The notes below the pieces were generated by a model, which made no database searches, had not been told where the DNA came from, and saw nothing but the letters and a program-made list of their open reading frames with translations. The position numbers and the translations under genes are program-made. Source: Thiosulfativibrio zosterae (GTDB taxonomy: Bacteria; Pseudomonadota; Gammaproteobacteria; Thiomicrospirales; Thiomicrospiraceae). Taken from it: DNA of 64,000 nucleotides. The DNA is taken from contig NZ_AP021888.1 in the NCBI RefSeq assembly GCF_011398155.1, positions 392,001 through 456,000 on the forward strand, read 5' to 3'. Position 1 is the stretch's first letter, and the number at the start of each line of letters is the position of its first letter. Below, in pieces: positions 1 to 10,342 of this stretch.

Positions 1-2
1 AA

Positions 3-482
3 GCCGTTGCCGAACTCAAATACCCCGATGCCCCCGAAGACATTATGGGCGCCTTAAACGAATCGAAAGTATCGCAAATTTTTGCGGCACAACCCGATGA
101 AGTGATTCACCAAATCAGCGTACTCACCCCAGATCACATTATTCGCACCAAACAAAAACCCCTGATTTTATCTGGACGACTCGAGTTTATACGCGAAGAA
201 TTAGCGGCTTATGTTAAGCAATACAAAGCCTACTTTAAAAAATACGCAAAAAACGAAACCTGTTTAAATGTGGCGCCGAATTATGCGGTGATTAAAGATG
301 TTGGCTCGATTGCATTTGGTAAGTCTGAAAAAGAAGTGCAAATTATCCAAGACATCAATGACCATACCTTTGAAGCCGTACTACGCGCCCAAGCCTTTGG
401 CGGATACAAACCCTTGTCTGCGTGCGAGTTGTTTGAGATGGAATATTGGGAATTAGAACAAGCGAAGCTGAAGAAGGCTTGA
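3..482 (+). CDS. RhaD-type class II aldolase, C-terminal part (5' end outside window)
   Basis: The reading frame is open from base 3 through the window edge, so this is the 3' part of a longer gene; the ATG at 45 is internal. The remaining 160 residues carry the LTPDHIIRTK segment and end with FEMEYWELEQAKL. Both resemble the C-terminal part of the aldolase domain in RhaD/YuxG-type class II aldolases (family recall). These enzymes split or form phosphorylated ketoses. The N-terminal metal-binding histidines are not in view, so activity cannot be judged. In YuxG-like proteins a short-chain dehydrogenase domain follows, whereas here the protein stops after the aldolase part. The next genes are a sugar-type kinase and a phosphohexomutase, consistent with a small carbohydrate pathway, but a 347-bp repeat-rich gap separates them. 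Substrate unknown. Confidence 0.65.
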   Translation, partial: AVAELKYPDAPEDIMGALNESKVSQIFAAQPDEVIHQISVLTPDHIIRTKQKPLILSGRLEFIREELAAYVKQYKAYFKKYAKNETCLNVAPNYAVIKDVGSIAFGKSEKEVQIIQDINDHTFEAVLRAQAFGGYKPLSACELFEMEYWELEQAKLKKA

Positions 483-530
483 GATAAGTAATTGGTGTCA
501 AAGTAAAATTAATTTAAAGGGCGAATGAAA

Positions 531-592
531 GCAGGCTAAAGCCTGCGCCCCGAGGAGTTTGAAAACTTAATGGGGCGAAGGCTTTAGCCTTC
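531..592 (+). repeat. REP-like double hairpin, copy A
   Basis: First hairpin GCAGGCTAAAGCCTGC (531-546) is followed by GCCCC. After a short spacer comes GGGGC and the second hairpin GAAGGCTTTAGCCTTC (577-592). Each half is a short stem with an A/T loop, and the two halves point at each other, as in bacterial interspersed mosaic elements. Same orientation as copies B and C. Confidence 0.85.
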
Positions 593-702
593 TCATTTTT
601 GGAACCAAAGGATCTACGCCAACTGTGTCACTTTTTTGTTTCGCCAAAAGTAATTGAAAGTAATTGGGGTCAGAGTGAAATTAATTTAAAGGGCGAATGA
701 AA

Positions 703-765
703 GCAGGCTAAAGCCTGCGCCCCGAGGTGTTTTAAAAACTTAATGGGGCGAAGGCTTTAGCCTTC
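703..765 (+). repeat. REP-like double hairpin, copy B
   Basis: GCAGGCTAAAGCCTGC at 703-718 and GAAGGCTTTAGCCTTC at 750-765 flank a GCCCC...GGGGC core, as in copy A 172 bases upstream. It lies 65 bases ahead of the lsrK start and could affect the leader of that transcript. Confidence 0.85.
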
Positions 766-829
766 TGATTTTTGTAGCTAAGGGTTTTCGCCAACCGAAC
801 GGCTAAACTTTAGATATCAAGGAGCAACG

Positions 830-2404
830 ATGCAAGATGTTTTATTGGCCTTAGATGCGGGCACTGGCTCTGGTCGTGCGGTGATTTTTGATACGGCGGG
901 TCATCAACTTGGCGTGGGTCAAGAGGAATGGACTCATATCAGTGAACCGAATGTGCCCAATTCCATGGCGTTTGATTGCGCTGCCAATTGGCCATTATTG
1001 TGTCGTTGTATTAAAACGGCTATCCAACAGGCCAATATTCAACCGGAACAAATCAAAGCCATTTCTTCCACCTCCATGCGCGAAGGCATTGTGCTTTATA
1101 ACGCGCAAAAGCAACCTATTTGGGCAGTCGCCAATGTGGATGCCCGTGCGGGTGAACAAGTGAAATGGTTGCATCACACTTATCCCGAACTTGAAGCAGA
1201 GTTTTATGCCGCATCTGGCCAAACCTTTGCGTTAGGCGCTTTGCCGCGCTTGTTGTGGTTGCAACAACATCATCCCGAACGCTTTGCACACGTGCGTCAT
1301 ATTAATATGATCAGTGATTGGGTGCTCACCGAACTCTCGGGTGAAATCATTACCGAGCCTTCTAACGCCGGAACTGCGGGCATTTTTGACCTTAAAAGTC
1401 GCCAATTTTCACCAGGCCTGGTCAAAATTTGTGCGGATTTAGGCATTTCTGAGTCGATTTTTCCAAGCACGATTGAAACCGGTACGCCGGTTGGCGTGGT
1501 GAGCCAAGCGGCTGCTGAGGCCACTGGGCTTACAGCCGGCACACCCGTGATTGCTGGCGGGGGTGATGTACAGTTGGGTTCGGCAGGTCTGGGCATTGTA
1601 GAATTGGGTCAGTCGGCGATTTTGGGCGGCACTTTTTGGCAGCAGGTGGTGAATATTCCTGCAGACACACCACCGCCTAAAGACATGAGTATTCGGGTGA
1701 ATCCGCATGTGGTACTCGGTATGTCGCAGGCCGAGGGCATTACTTTTTTCAGTGGACTGGTGATGCGCTGGTTTAGAGATGCGTTTTGTGAGTTAGAAAA
1801 ACACCAAGCCGCCGCGCAGGGTGTGGATACCTATACCTTGATGGAGCAACAAGCGGCGCAAGTGCCGGTGGGGTCTTATGGGATTTTGCCAATTTTTTCA
1901 GATGCCATGCATTATGGCCATTGGATGCACGCCAGTCCGTCGTTTATTAATTTGGGGCTGGATGCCAGCAAATATAACAAAGCGTCGATGTTTCGTGCCT
2001 TGCAAGAAAACGCCTGTATTGTGTCGGCATTGAATCTGCAAGCGATTGAAGCGTTTTCTGGGGTTTCAAGCGACACCTTGGTGTTTGCGGGTGGGGCAAG
2101 TAAAGGTCAATTATGGCCTCAGATTTTGGCCGATGTCACCGGTAAAACCATTCAAATTCCCGAGGTTAAAGAAGCCACCGCCTTAGGTGCCGCCATGGCA
2201 GCTGGCGTGGGTGTGGGTATTTATGAGTCTTTACCTCAGGCGGCTAAAACCCTGGTGCGCTGGGAGAAAACCTATGCGCCCAATCTTGCAAACACTGCGC
2301 TGTATGCGCAAATTGCCGAGCGTTGGCAGGCGGTTTATGTAGAGCAACTCAATTTGGTCAAACGAGGGCTGACCGAGTCTTTGTGGAAAGCCCCTGGACT
2401 TTAA
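830..2404 (+). CDS. lsrK: Autoinducer-2 kinase LsrK (FGGY family)
   Basis: FGGY-family kinase of 524 residues, close to the length of E. coli LsrK, which phosphorylates the AI-2 precursor DPD in the cytoplasm. The N-terminal ATP-site motif DAGTGSGRAVIF (residues 9-20), SMREGIVLY, the NVDARA segment, GGGDVQLG (about 243-250), GGTFWQQVVN, SFINLGLD, VFAGGASKG and the C-terminal SLWKAPGL all match LsrK as I recall it, right to the last residues. The ATG follows an AAGGAGC Shine-Dalgarno. A phosphohexomutase starts 9 bases downstream, so the two are probably cotranscribed. No LsrR, Lsr transporter, LsrF or LsrG gene lies nearby, so the physiological substrate might be DPD for disposal or another five-carbon sugar. 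The gene contains one CCAGGCCTGG palindrome (1412-1421) coding Pro-Gly-Leu. Confidence 0.85.
   Translation: MQDVLLALDAGTGSGRAVIFDTAGHQLGVGQEEWTHISEPNVPNSMAFDCAANWPLLCRCIKTAIQQANIQPEQIKAISSTSMREGIVLYNAQKQPIWAVANVDARAGEQVKWLHHTYPELEAEFYAASGQTFALGALPRLLWLQQHHPERFAHVRHINMISDWVLTELSGEIITEPSNAGTAGIFDLKSRQFSPGLVKICADLGISESIFPSTIETGTPVGVVSQAAAEATGLTAGTPVIAGGGDVQLGSAGLGIVELGQSAILGGTFWQQVVNIPADTPPPKDMSIRVNPHVVLGMSQAEGITFFSGLVMRWFRDAFCELEKHQAAAQGVDTYTLMEQQAAQVPVGSYGILPIFSDAMHYGHWMHASPSFINLGLDASKYNKASMFRALQENACIVSALNLQAIEAFSGVSSDTLVFAGGASKGQLWPQILADVTGKTIQIPEVKEATALGAAMAAGVGVGIYESLPQAAKTLVRWEKTYAPNLANTALYAQIAERWQAVYVEQLNLVKRGLTESLWKAPGL
1412..1421. repeat. CCAGGCCTGG iterated palindrome inside lsrK
   Basis: Exact copy, in frame as CCA-GGC-CTG and followed by GTC (Pro-Gly-Leu-Val, starting at residue 195). 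Confidence 0.9.
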
Positions 2405-2413
2405 GAGAACCGC

Positions 2414-3796
2414 ATGACAGACGTTAATTCATCCATTTTTAAAATGTACGACATCCGCGGCAAGGTGGATAGTTCGCTCACTGAACAAACGGTTTATTGT
2501 GTGGGCAAAGCCTTGGGGTCAGAGGTGGTTAAAGCCGGTGGTAAAGCGATTGCCTTGGGGCGAGATGGTCGTTTGTCTGGCGAGCGTTTTCGTGATGCCA
2601 TTGTAAAAGGCTTGCTGGAAACCGGTTTGCGTGTGATTGATTTAGGGTTGGTGCCGACGCCGATGGTGTATTTTGCGGCAGCCACCTTGCCCGAGGTGCG
2701 TTCTTGTGTGGTGATTACGGGGTCGCACAATCCGCCGCAAGACAATGGCATTAAAATGGTGATAGAAGGTGTCACCCTCTATGGTGCTTACATTCAAACC
2801 TTGTTACAGCGCATTTTAAATGATGACTATCTGTTGCAACCTAATGGCCAATATGAAACCTTAGACATTTTTGCAGACTATCAGCAACGCATTGCCAGTG
2901 ACATTCAAATCGCGCGACCCTTAAAAGTGGTGGTGGATGCGGGCAATGGAGCGGCAGGCATTGCTGGGCCTGCGGTATTGCGTGCGATTGGTTGTGAAGT
3001 GATTGAGTTGTTTTGTGAGATTGATGGTCGTTTTCCCAATCATCATCCTGACCCAGCCAAACAAAAAAATTTATTGGACTTGATTGCTGCGGTCAAAACC
3101 CAGCAAGCCGATTTGGGCATTGCTTTTGATGGCGATGGCGACCGCTGTGGCGTGGTAGATAATTTAGGGCAGTCGCTCTATGCCGATCGCCAAATGATGC
3201 TCTATGCTAAAGATGTACTCAGTCGTCAGCCGGGTGCTGAAATAATTTATGATATTAAGTGCTCCTCTCTACTGGCTAAAGAAGTCGAGGCCGCCGGCGG
3301 CAAAGCCACCATGTGGAAAACCGGACATTCGTTTATGAAAGCCAAAATGCGTGAAACTGGTGCCGCCTTGGGCGGTGAAGTGTCGGGGCATATTTTTTGG
3401 CAAGAGCGTTGGTTTGGGTTTGATGATGGTATTTATACCGCTGCGCGCATGTGCGAGATTTTGGCCAAACAACCGCTGAGTGCAGCCGAGCTATTTGCCA
3501 GCCTGCCCAATGCCTTTAATACCCCAGAGTTAGAAATTGCCTTTGAAGAAGGCGAACATTATCAATTTATGGAAGCCTTTAGGGCCTTAGCCCCTTTTCA
3601 AGATGGCAAAATTTTTGCGTTGGATGGCATTCGGGTGGATTATGTGGATGGCTGGGGTTTAGTGCGCCCGTCTAATACCTCACCGGTAATTACCCTAAGG
3701 TTTGAAGCAGATAATTTAGAGGCCTTAGAGCGTATTAAGGCAAGATTTAGGTACAAGATTTTATTAATTAAGCCAGATTTGGTTTTACCCTTTTAG
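2414..3796 (+). CDS. Phosphomannomutase/phosphoglucomutase (AlgC/ManB family)
   Basis: Alpha-D-phosphohexomutase of 460 residues, the usual length for the AlgC/ManB group, which interconverts hexose 6-phosphates and 1-phosphates in the cytoplasm for sugar-nucleotide synthesis. The active-site phosphoserine loop TGSHNPP is near residues 102-108, the metal-binding loop DGDGDR near 239-244, the sugar-binding GEVSGH loop near residue 320, and the phosphate-binding RPSNTSP near 417-423; all four family loops are intact. It begins 9 bases after lsrK, implying cotranscription. Mannose versus glucose specificity cannot be read from the sequence. The C-terminal tail after the RPSNTSP region looks normal. 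Confidence 0.9.
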   Translation: MTDVNSSIFKMYDIRGKVDSSLTEQTVYCVGKALGSEVVKAGGKAIALGRDGRLSGERFRDAIVKGLLETGLRVIDLGLVPTPMVYFAAATLPEVRSCVVITGSHNPPQDNGIKMVIEGVTLYGAYIQTLLQRILNDDYLLQPNGQYETLDIFADYQQRIASDIQIARPLKVVVDAGNGAAGIAGPAVLRAIGCEVIELFCEIDGRFPNHHPDPAKQKNLLDLIAAVKTQQADLGIAFDGDGDRCGVVDNLGQSLYADRQMMLYAKDVLSRQPGAEIIYDIKCSSLLAKEVEAAGGKATMWKTGHSFMKAKMRETGAALGGEVSGHIFWQERWFGFDDGIYTAARMCEILAKQPLSAAELFASLPNAFNTPELEIAFEEGEHYQFMEAFRALAPFQDGKIFALDGIRVDYVDGWGLVRPSNTSPVITLRFEADNLEALERIKARFRYKILLIKPDLVLPF

Positions 3797-3874
3797 GATT
3801 TTAATGGGGTTATAAAAGTTATTGTCAGTAATTATCAGTATTTTTTTGTTGTTATTTTTTAGGCTTTGTGCAAA

Positions 3875-4729
3875 ATGGTTCGAAAAGTTCAAATCAGCGC
3901 GGAAAACTTTATGCAAGAAAAATTACGAGCAGCTCTAAAAGCCATTCAAGGTGTAAAAATTCCGGATTTACCTAAAGAAATTATGGAACTGGATCAAGCT
4001 CTTGGATCGCGTTTTCCCAATAATCAACACATCACTGAAATCATTGAAAGTAACACCAAACTCAGTGGTGAAGTGTTGCGCATTGTTAACTCTCCCGCCA
4101 TGAAGGCTAAAACCCCCATAAACTCCATTCGCAAAGCGGTGGATACGTTGGGGTCAAACAATCTTAAAAACTTGGTGTTGTCGGCTTGTTTACAAAATTT
4201 ATCTAAGACACCACCGGTGGTCGATATTATTGAGCATTCTAAAGATGTTGCTTATTGTTGTGCCGAACTGTCGGAAGTGGTTCATGATGTGTCTCGTGAT
4301 GAGGCGTACTTGGCTGGCCTGTTTCATAATGGCGGTTGTTTAATGTTGGCAACCAAAGACCCAAATAATTATCTAAAGGTTTTTTCCAAGCTCAATACCA
4401 ATGCCCAGCAAGGTGTTGAAAGAGAGCAAGAGCTCTATGGTTCAAATCATATGTTTGTCGGAATTTTGCTCGGGCAAAAGTGGAAGTTACCCGTTAATTT
4501 GCTCAATATTATTATGAAACACCATTCCCCCTTGAGTAGCTTACAAAATGATAAATTGCGCAGTATGGTGGCAATGATGACCTTGGCTAATTTTATTGTG
4601 AATGAGGTTGCTTATGGAGCTTACATTACTGAGCAAGCCCAAAATGAATTTAATGAAGCGCAAGCAGAGTTAATGATATCCAGTGCGCAGATTAATTTAG
4701 TTAGAAATGCTTTGTTATCGAGTGGCTAA
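3875..4729 (+). CDS. HDOD domain protein
   Basis: Single-domain HDOD protein of about 285 residues. The stretch from IPDLPKEIMELDQAL through EIIESNTKLSGEVLRIVNSP is the classic start of an HDOD domain, a catalytically inactive relative of HD phosphohydrolases used in signalling and regulatory proteins. AYLAGLFHNGG and the MKHH region represent the degenerate HD core. I chose ATG 3875, which has AGG 11 bases upstream; an in-frame TTG at 3866 and an ATG at 3911 (behind GGA) are possible, and the latter would trim 12 residues outside the domain. The 3' end overlaps the convergent aminotransferase gene by 15 bases. The partner protein is unknown; the window is rich in cyclic-di-GMP proteins, which often use HDOD partners. 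Confidence 0.85.
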   Translation: MVRKVQISAENFMQEKLRAALKAIQGVKIPDLPKEIMELDQALGSRFPNNQHITEIIESNTKLSGEVLRIVNSPAMKAKTPINSIRKAVDTLGSNNLKNLVLSACLQNLSKTPPVVDIIEHSKDVAYCCAELSEVVHDVSRDEAYLAGLFHNGGCLMLATKDPNNYLKVFSKLNTNAQQGVEREQELYGSNHMFVGILLGQKWKLPVNLLNIIMKHHSPLSSLQNDKLRSMVAMMTLANFIVNEVAYGAYITEQAQNEFNEAQAELMISSAQINLVRNALLSSG

Positions 4730-5893
4730 ATAGTCCGTGATTCTTTTGACCGCCTCGGTTAAACGCTCGGGTGAGGTGGTATAGGCCAATCGTATATGGT
4801 GTTTGGCTTTAAATTCTCCAAAATCTTTCCCCGGGGTCACCGCCACTTTGGCGTGATGTAAAATATCCAACGCCAGTTGCTCGGCATTATCCGTTAAATT
4901 TGACACATCCCAGTACACATAAAATGCGCCTTGCGGTTGAACGCTGACTTGCCAGCCGGCTTGTTGCATGGCGTTTAATAAAGCGTTACGGCGCATTTCA
5001 AAAGCTTGACGACGCTCTTCCAGTTGCGCCAAGGCATCTGGCTCTAACACGCGCAAAGCACCATATTGCGACAGCGTTGGTGCGGCTAAAAAGAGGTTTT
5101 GTCCCAGTCGGTCTAAAATGGGCATTAAAGCCAACGGCGCCACCAACCAACCCAAACGCCAGCCTGTCATGCCAAAAAATTTAGAAAAAGAATTAATCAC
5201 CAACACATTGTCAGGCAAGTTGGGGTGCGCCAAAATCGATTCGGCAGGACGCTGGTAAACCAAGCCTTGATAGATTTCATCGACCAATAAATAGGCATTT
5301 TGCTTGGCGAGAAACTGCGCCATTTTAACCAGTTCAGTTTGCTCAATAACGGTGCCAGTTGGGTTCGCCGGACTGGCGACCATCACCACCTTAATACCTT
5401 CTTGCCAATGCGCTTGCAGCAAGTCACTATTGAGTTGATATTGGCTACTGGCATCCACCGGCACACTGATGACTTGCCCATGCAGTAAATTGACAAACTG
5501 GCGATTACAGGGATAACTAGGGTCGGTGAGCATTACCTTGTCCCCGGGATTTAAAATGGCAGTGAGCAACAACTGTAAACCAGAGGACGAGCCGGGGGTG
5601 AGCATAATGCGTTCCATAGGCACTTGCGCGTGATAAAACTGGCCGTAAAACTCAGCCAACTTTTGACGCAAGGCGGGTAAACCTAAGGTGGGTGTGTAAT
5701 GGGTTAAACCGGCTTGCATGGCTTGATTAACCGCCTCATGCACACAAGGCAGGGAGGGGAAGTCTGGCTCGCCAATTTCAAGGTGAATGATGTCTTGCCC
5801 AGCGGCTTCTAGGGCTTTGGCTTCGCCTAAAATTTTCATGACATGAAAGGGTTGTACCGCCGCTGCAGTTTTGGATACCGGTAGATGGGACAT
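4715..5893 (-). CDS. Class I/II pyridoxal-phosphate aminotransferase
   Basis: Fold-type I aminotransferase of 392 residues in the aspartate-aminotransferase superfamily. The PLP lysine lies in NSFSKFFGMTGWRLGW, the cofactor-ring aspartate region in LLVDEIYQGLVY, and the PANPTGT loop and the C-terminal substrate-carboxylate arginine (HIRLAY) are present. These are cytosolic enzymes that transfer amino groups between amino acids and 2-oxo acids; whether this one prefers aspartate, alanine or aromatic substrates is not decidable here. I chose ATG 5893 because AGGA lies eight bases upstream; an in-frame ATG 30 bases earlier has no good ribosome site. The last 15 bases overlap the convergent HDOD gene. 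Confidence 0.88.
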   Translation of the reverse strand: MSHLPVSKTAAAVQPFHVMKILGEAKALEAAGQDIIHLEIGEPDFPSLPCVHEAVNQAMQAGLTHYTPTLGLPALRQKLAEFYGQFYHAQVPMERIMLTPGSSSGLQLLLTAILNPGDKVMLTDPSYPCNRQFVNLLHGQVISVPVDASSQYQLNSDLLQAHWQEGIKVVMVASPANPTGTVIEQTELVKMAQFLAKQNAYLLVDEIYQGLVYQRPAESILAHPNLPDNVLVINSFSKFFGMTGWRLGWLVAPLALMPILDRLGQNLFLAAPTLSQYGALRVLEPDALAQLEERRQAFEMRRNALLNAMQQAGWQVSVQPQGAFYVYWDVSNLTDNAEQLALDILHHAKVAVTPGKDFGEFKAKHHIRLAYTTSPERLTEAVKRITDYLATR

Positions 5894-6005
5894 CTTGTTT
5901 TTCCTAATGACGATAATCCGCACATTCTGACTGAGAGTTGAGCAGATGACAATCTTAACTCACCGAAAAGATTCCCCAAAGTTCATAAAAAGGTCATAAA
6001 TTTAA

Positions 6006-6015
6006 CCAGGCCTGG
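6006..6015. repeat. CCAGGCCTGG iterated palindrome, intergenic
   Basis: Exact copy preceded by TTTAA, in the 223-bp region between the divergent aminotransferase and histidine kinase genes. The right flank (GCAAAA) departs from the usual TCATTTTTA context. I see no other clear structure in this gap. Confidence 0.9.
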
Positions 6016-6116
6016 GCAAAATAAACTCTATTGGATTTTGGAATAATTTTTATGTGGCCTCGCAAATTTGCGCATATAATCTTAAAGTTATTATCACTAG
6101 AGCCTATTTTTAATTT

Positions 6117-8681
6117 ATGAGTCGATTCAAAGCGCTGCAGCAAATTATGGTCATAACCAGTATTGTGTTTGTCATATCTGGTTATTTCGCGCACCAAAAA
6201 ATGCAGCAAGAAAATGCCATCTTTGAAGCAGAAATTTTAGGGATTGAAACCATTCGTCCTTTTAATGAGCTGCTGAAGTTATTGCCAGAGCATCGTGGCC
6301 TGACATTTGGCTACCTCTCAGGTGAGCAAAATTTTGCTGCACAACGCCAACAAAAACATGATGCCATTAATCATGCGTTTGGCGCATTGCAAAATCATCT
6401 AGACAAGCGAGCGCAGCAAACCAAGGAGCAGGCCAGTTTTACTCAATTAAAAGTGCAGTGGCAAACGCTAGAATCACAGCTCTATCCTGCAGCCGTTGTG
6501 GATGCAAAACAAAGTTTTGAGTTGCATAATCAACTGATTAGCCAACTGCTGTTATTCTATTCTGAGGTTTCGGATGACTACAAACTCACCCTAGAACCCG
6601 ATTTGGCCAACTATTATCTCATGGATTTATCTTTTCACATTTTGCCGCGTTTGGTGAACGAAGTGGGTCAAGTGCGTGGTTTTTCGGCAGGATTGGCGTC
6701 ATTACAAGATTGGTCTAAGGTGAATCAATTTGAGTTGATTCAATACATCGCAGATGCCAAATATGTGATGGAAGATTTAATCAAAGCACATCGCATTTTA
6801 GAAAAAGCACTGCCTAATCAAAAAGTTGTTGATATTGCAGAACTCTATGCTGCAGAAAATAAATTAGATGCGTATTTAAGCGATAGTTTGCAATTATTAG
6901 CAACTGATACTGCCAGTTTTGTTAGCCAAGATCGTTTTAAAATGGGCACAGAAATGCTGGGTTATTTGTTTGCAGAACAAAACATGGCTATGGAGTTTTT
7001 ATATCAGCGGCTCAATCAAGCCTTGACCATTAAAAAGTCTGATCAAAGGCTGTTTTTAATCGGATTATTTTTCAGTATTTTGTTGGTGAATGCCTTGGTT
7101 TATGTTGGCGCGCTTCGTTATTCGCAAAAAGTTGGCAAAGAGAAACGCCAAGTTGAACACCAAGCTGCACGCAATCAAGCCTGGTCTGAAGCCATTATTG
7201 AGTCCAGTACCGATGGGATTCATGTGCTTGATGAGAAAGCCAATCTCGTATTTTGCAACAACGCATTTGCACAGATGTTGGGTTACAGCAAAGCAGAACT
7301 TTTAAACATGTCTGTGTTTGATTGGGACACTAAAAATGACCCCGTTGAAATTCGGCGAGAGATGTTTAATCAAGCCATTATGCATATGGACTCGATGAGT
7401 TTTGAAGCCTTGCATACTCGTAAAGATGGTACTTATTTTTATGTAGAGCTGATTGCTCAAAAAATGGTTTTTGATGGTAAAACCTATATGTTTGCCTCGG
7501 CGCGGGATATTGATGCTCGAAAGAAAGCAGAAGTCAGCTTGCAACAAACTCAGAAAGCGCTAGAAGCCTCTTATGCGGAATTGTCTGAGCAAAATGCCAA
7601 ACAAAAAGAAATATTCGCCATTATTGCCCACGAACTGCGCACCCCTGCCGCCGCCATGCAAATGATCTTGTCACAAGAAAATGTGGTCGAAAAATTGAAT
7701 CGGGGCAAAATGTTGTTAAAAACCTCGAATCATCTGCTGACCATTTTAGATGACATGCGTGCCGTGATTCACCCAGAAGCAGTTTTGGAGGGCAAGGTTG
7801 AAGATGCCAAACTCCATAACCTAATTTATGACGCCATTGCTTTACAGGGCAAGTTGTTAAAGTCACATCAATTGCAACCCAACTTTGTGGCAGATAAAGC
7901 CGCCAAACTGTTTTTTCATTTTAATGTGCAGCTGTTGCGCCAAATTGCGTTTAACTTGGTTAAAAATTGTGCGCTGCACGCTCAGGCAAGCCATCTGTGG
8001 GTCAGTATTGTGTTGTTGGATGAGCAAGACGATTGCATGACCTTTGAAGTGCATTTTAGAGACGATGGCAAGGGAATTTCTGAGACCGATCAAGCGAATC
8101 TCTTTCAAAAATTCTCGCGTGGCAATACTGAGGCGGGTGGTTCTGGTTTGGGGCTGTATTTAAGTCGGCAATTTGCGCGTGAGCATTTGGGCGGTGATTT
8201 AATTTATCAACCTAGCCCAGAAGGCGGCAGTGAATTTATTCTAACGGTCACCTTAAACAAAGCAAACCCTCAAGAAGCCAATCATCCAGCATCGCCTACC
8301 GATGCTTTGAACGATTTATCTGGTTATCGATTGCTACTGGCAGAAGACGATTTGTTGATTCGGGAACTCACCCAAGTTATGCTCGAAGAAAAAGGCGCGC
8401 AGGTGGTTGCCTTTGAGAATGGACAAAAGGCGCTTGAAGCCGCACAATCTCAAACTTTTGATGCTGTCATAACCGATGCTTTTATGCCGGTCATGGATGG
8501 TTTTGAGTTGGTAGCGCAACTTCGTAAGTTGGGCTATACCCAACCGATTATTGCGGTCACCGCAGCCACAATTGGCTTTGAGTCCAAGCGTTTAGTAGAA
8601 GCAGGTGTAACCGGTGTGATTAGCAAGCCTTTGGACATGGCAAAATTATTACAGCTCCTTGCCTCATCAAAATCGATTTAA
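6117..8681 (+). CDS. Hybrid sensor histidine kinase with PAS and receiver domains
   Basis: Membrane-bound hybrid kinase of 854 residues. An N-terminal membrane helix (about 10-28) and a second one (about 306-330, FLIGLFFSILLVNALVYV) enclose a periplasmic sensor region that includes PEHRGLTFGYLSG, reminiscent of nitrate/nitrite-type sensing helices. A PAS domain (about 355-475) follows. The dimerisation histidine is His505 in IIAHELRTP. The ATPase has an N-box (LVKNCALHAQ), DDGKGIS and GSGLGLYLSR. A receiver domain (about 735-850) has acidic residues in LLAEDD and phospho-acceptor Asp787 in VITDAFMPVMDG. The signal would pass from PAS to His505 and then to Asp787; no separate phosphotransfer protein or output regulator is adjacent. 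It is flanked downstream by a perfect palindromic terminator. Signal unknown. Confidence 0.9.
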   Translation: MSRFKALQQIMVITSIVFVISGYFAHQKMQQENAIFEAEILGIETIRPFNELLKLLPEHRGLTFGYLSGEQNFAAQRQQKHDAINHAFGALQNHLDKRAQQTKEQASFTQLKVQWQTLESQLYPAAVVDAKQSFELHNQLISQLLLFYSEVSDDYKLTLEPDLANYYLMDLSFHILPRLVNEVGQVRGFSAGLASLQDWSKVNQFELIQYIADAKYVMEDLIKAHRILEKALPNQKVVDIAELYAAENKLDAYLSDSLQLLATDTASFVSQDRFKMGTEMLGYLFAEQNMAMEFLYQRLNQALTIKKSDQRLFLIGLFFSILLVNALVYVGALRYSQKVGKEKRQVEHQAARNQAWSEAIIESSTDGIHVLDEKANLVFCNNAFAQMLGYSKAELLNMSVFDWDTKNDPVEIRREMFNQAIMHMDSMSFEALHTRKDGTYFYVELIAQKMVFDGKTYMFASARDIDARKKAEVSLQQTQKALEASYAELSEQNAKQKEIFAIIAHELRTPAAAMQMILSQENVVEKLNRGKMLLKTSNHLLTILDDMRAVIHPEAVLEGKVEDAKLHNLIYDAIALQGKLLKSHQLQPNFVADKAAKLFFHFNVQLLRQIAFNLVKNCALHAQASHLWVSIVLLDEQDDCMTFEVHFRDDGKGISETDQANLFQKFSRGNTEAGGSGLGLYLSRQFAREHLGGDLIYQPSPEGGSEFILTVTLNKANPQEANHPASPTDALNDLSGYRLLLAEDDLLIRELTQVMLEEKGAQVVAFENGQKALEAAQSQTFDAVITDAFMPVMDGFELVAQLRKLGYTQPIIAVTAATIGFESKRLVEAGVTGVISKPLDMAKLLQLLASSKSI

Positions 8682-8744
8682 GTCCCACACTTATTTAAAC
8701 TCCTAATTTCATAATGTTAAAATACGCCAAATCTTAATAAAAAG

Positions 8745-8785
8745 TCCCTAAAAACAACCAGGCCTGGTTGTTTTTAGGGATTTTT
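8745..8785 (+). terminator. Perfect 36-bp palindromic terminator built on CCAGGCCTGG
   Basis: Bases 8745-8780 form a perfect inverted repeat with 18-base arms and no unpaired loop, followed by TTTTT. The centre is an exact CCAGGCCTGG (8758-8767). It ends the histidine kinase transcript, and the arms have A runs on the left, so it could also work on the other strand. Confidence 0.9.
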
Positions 8786-8818
8786 GGCCGTTTTTAACCC
8801 ATTTTTTAGGAGTGATTT

Positions 8819-10272
<1,454 letters not shown>

Positions 10273-10298
10273 TTGCCGAACCCATTAACTTTTTAATA

Positions 10299-10328
10299 AC
10301 GCCCTGAAATTTCAGGGCGTTTTTGTTT
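10299..10328 (+). terminator. Rho-independent terminator after argB
   Basis: A perfect 22-base inverted repeat (11-base arms ACGCCCTGAAA and TTTCAGGGCGT, 10299-10320) is followed by TTTTGTTT, between argB and the TauE/SafE gene. Confidence 0.88.
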
Positions 10329-10342
10329 ACGAGAGCAGAATC

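Larger units (their letters stand above)
486..810. repeat. Imperfect tandem duplication of about 172 bp
   Basis: The segment starting at 486 is repeated starting at 658, an offset of 172 bases. Both copies begin AAGTAATTGG, continue through a shared A/T-rich lead and a REP-like double hairpin, and end with similar TTTTTG and CGCCAAC tracts. The second copy decays near 810, just before the lsrK ribosome binding site. This fills the whole 347-bp gap between the aldolase and kinase genes; I see no coding sequence in it. The stretch around 628-660 also resembles the small hairpin at 31938-31966. Confidence 0.8.

Noticed and set aside
531-765. Repeats before lsrK considered as a CRISPR array
   Set aside because: Only two units, each internally palindromic with near-identical intervening sequence; no spacers and no cas genes.
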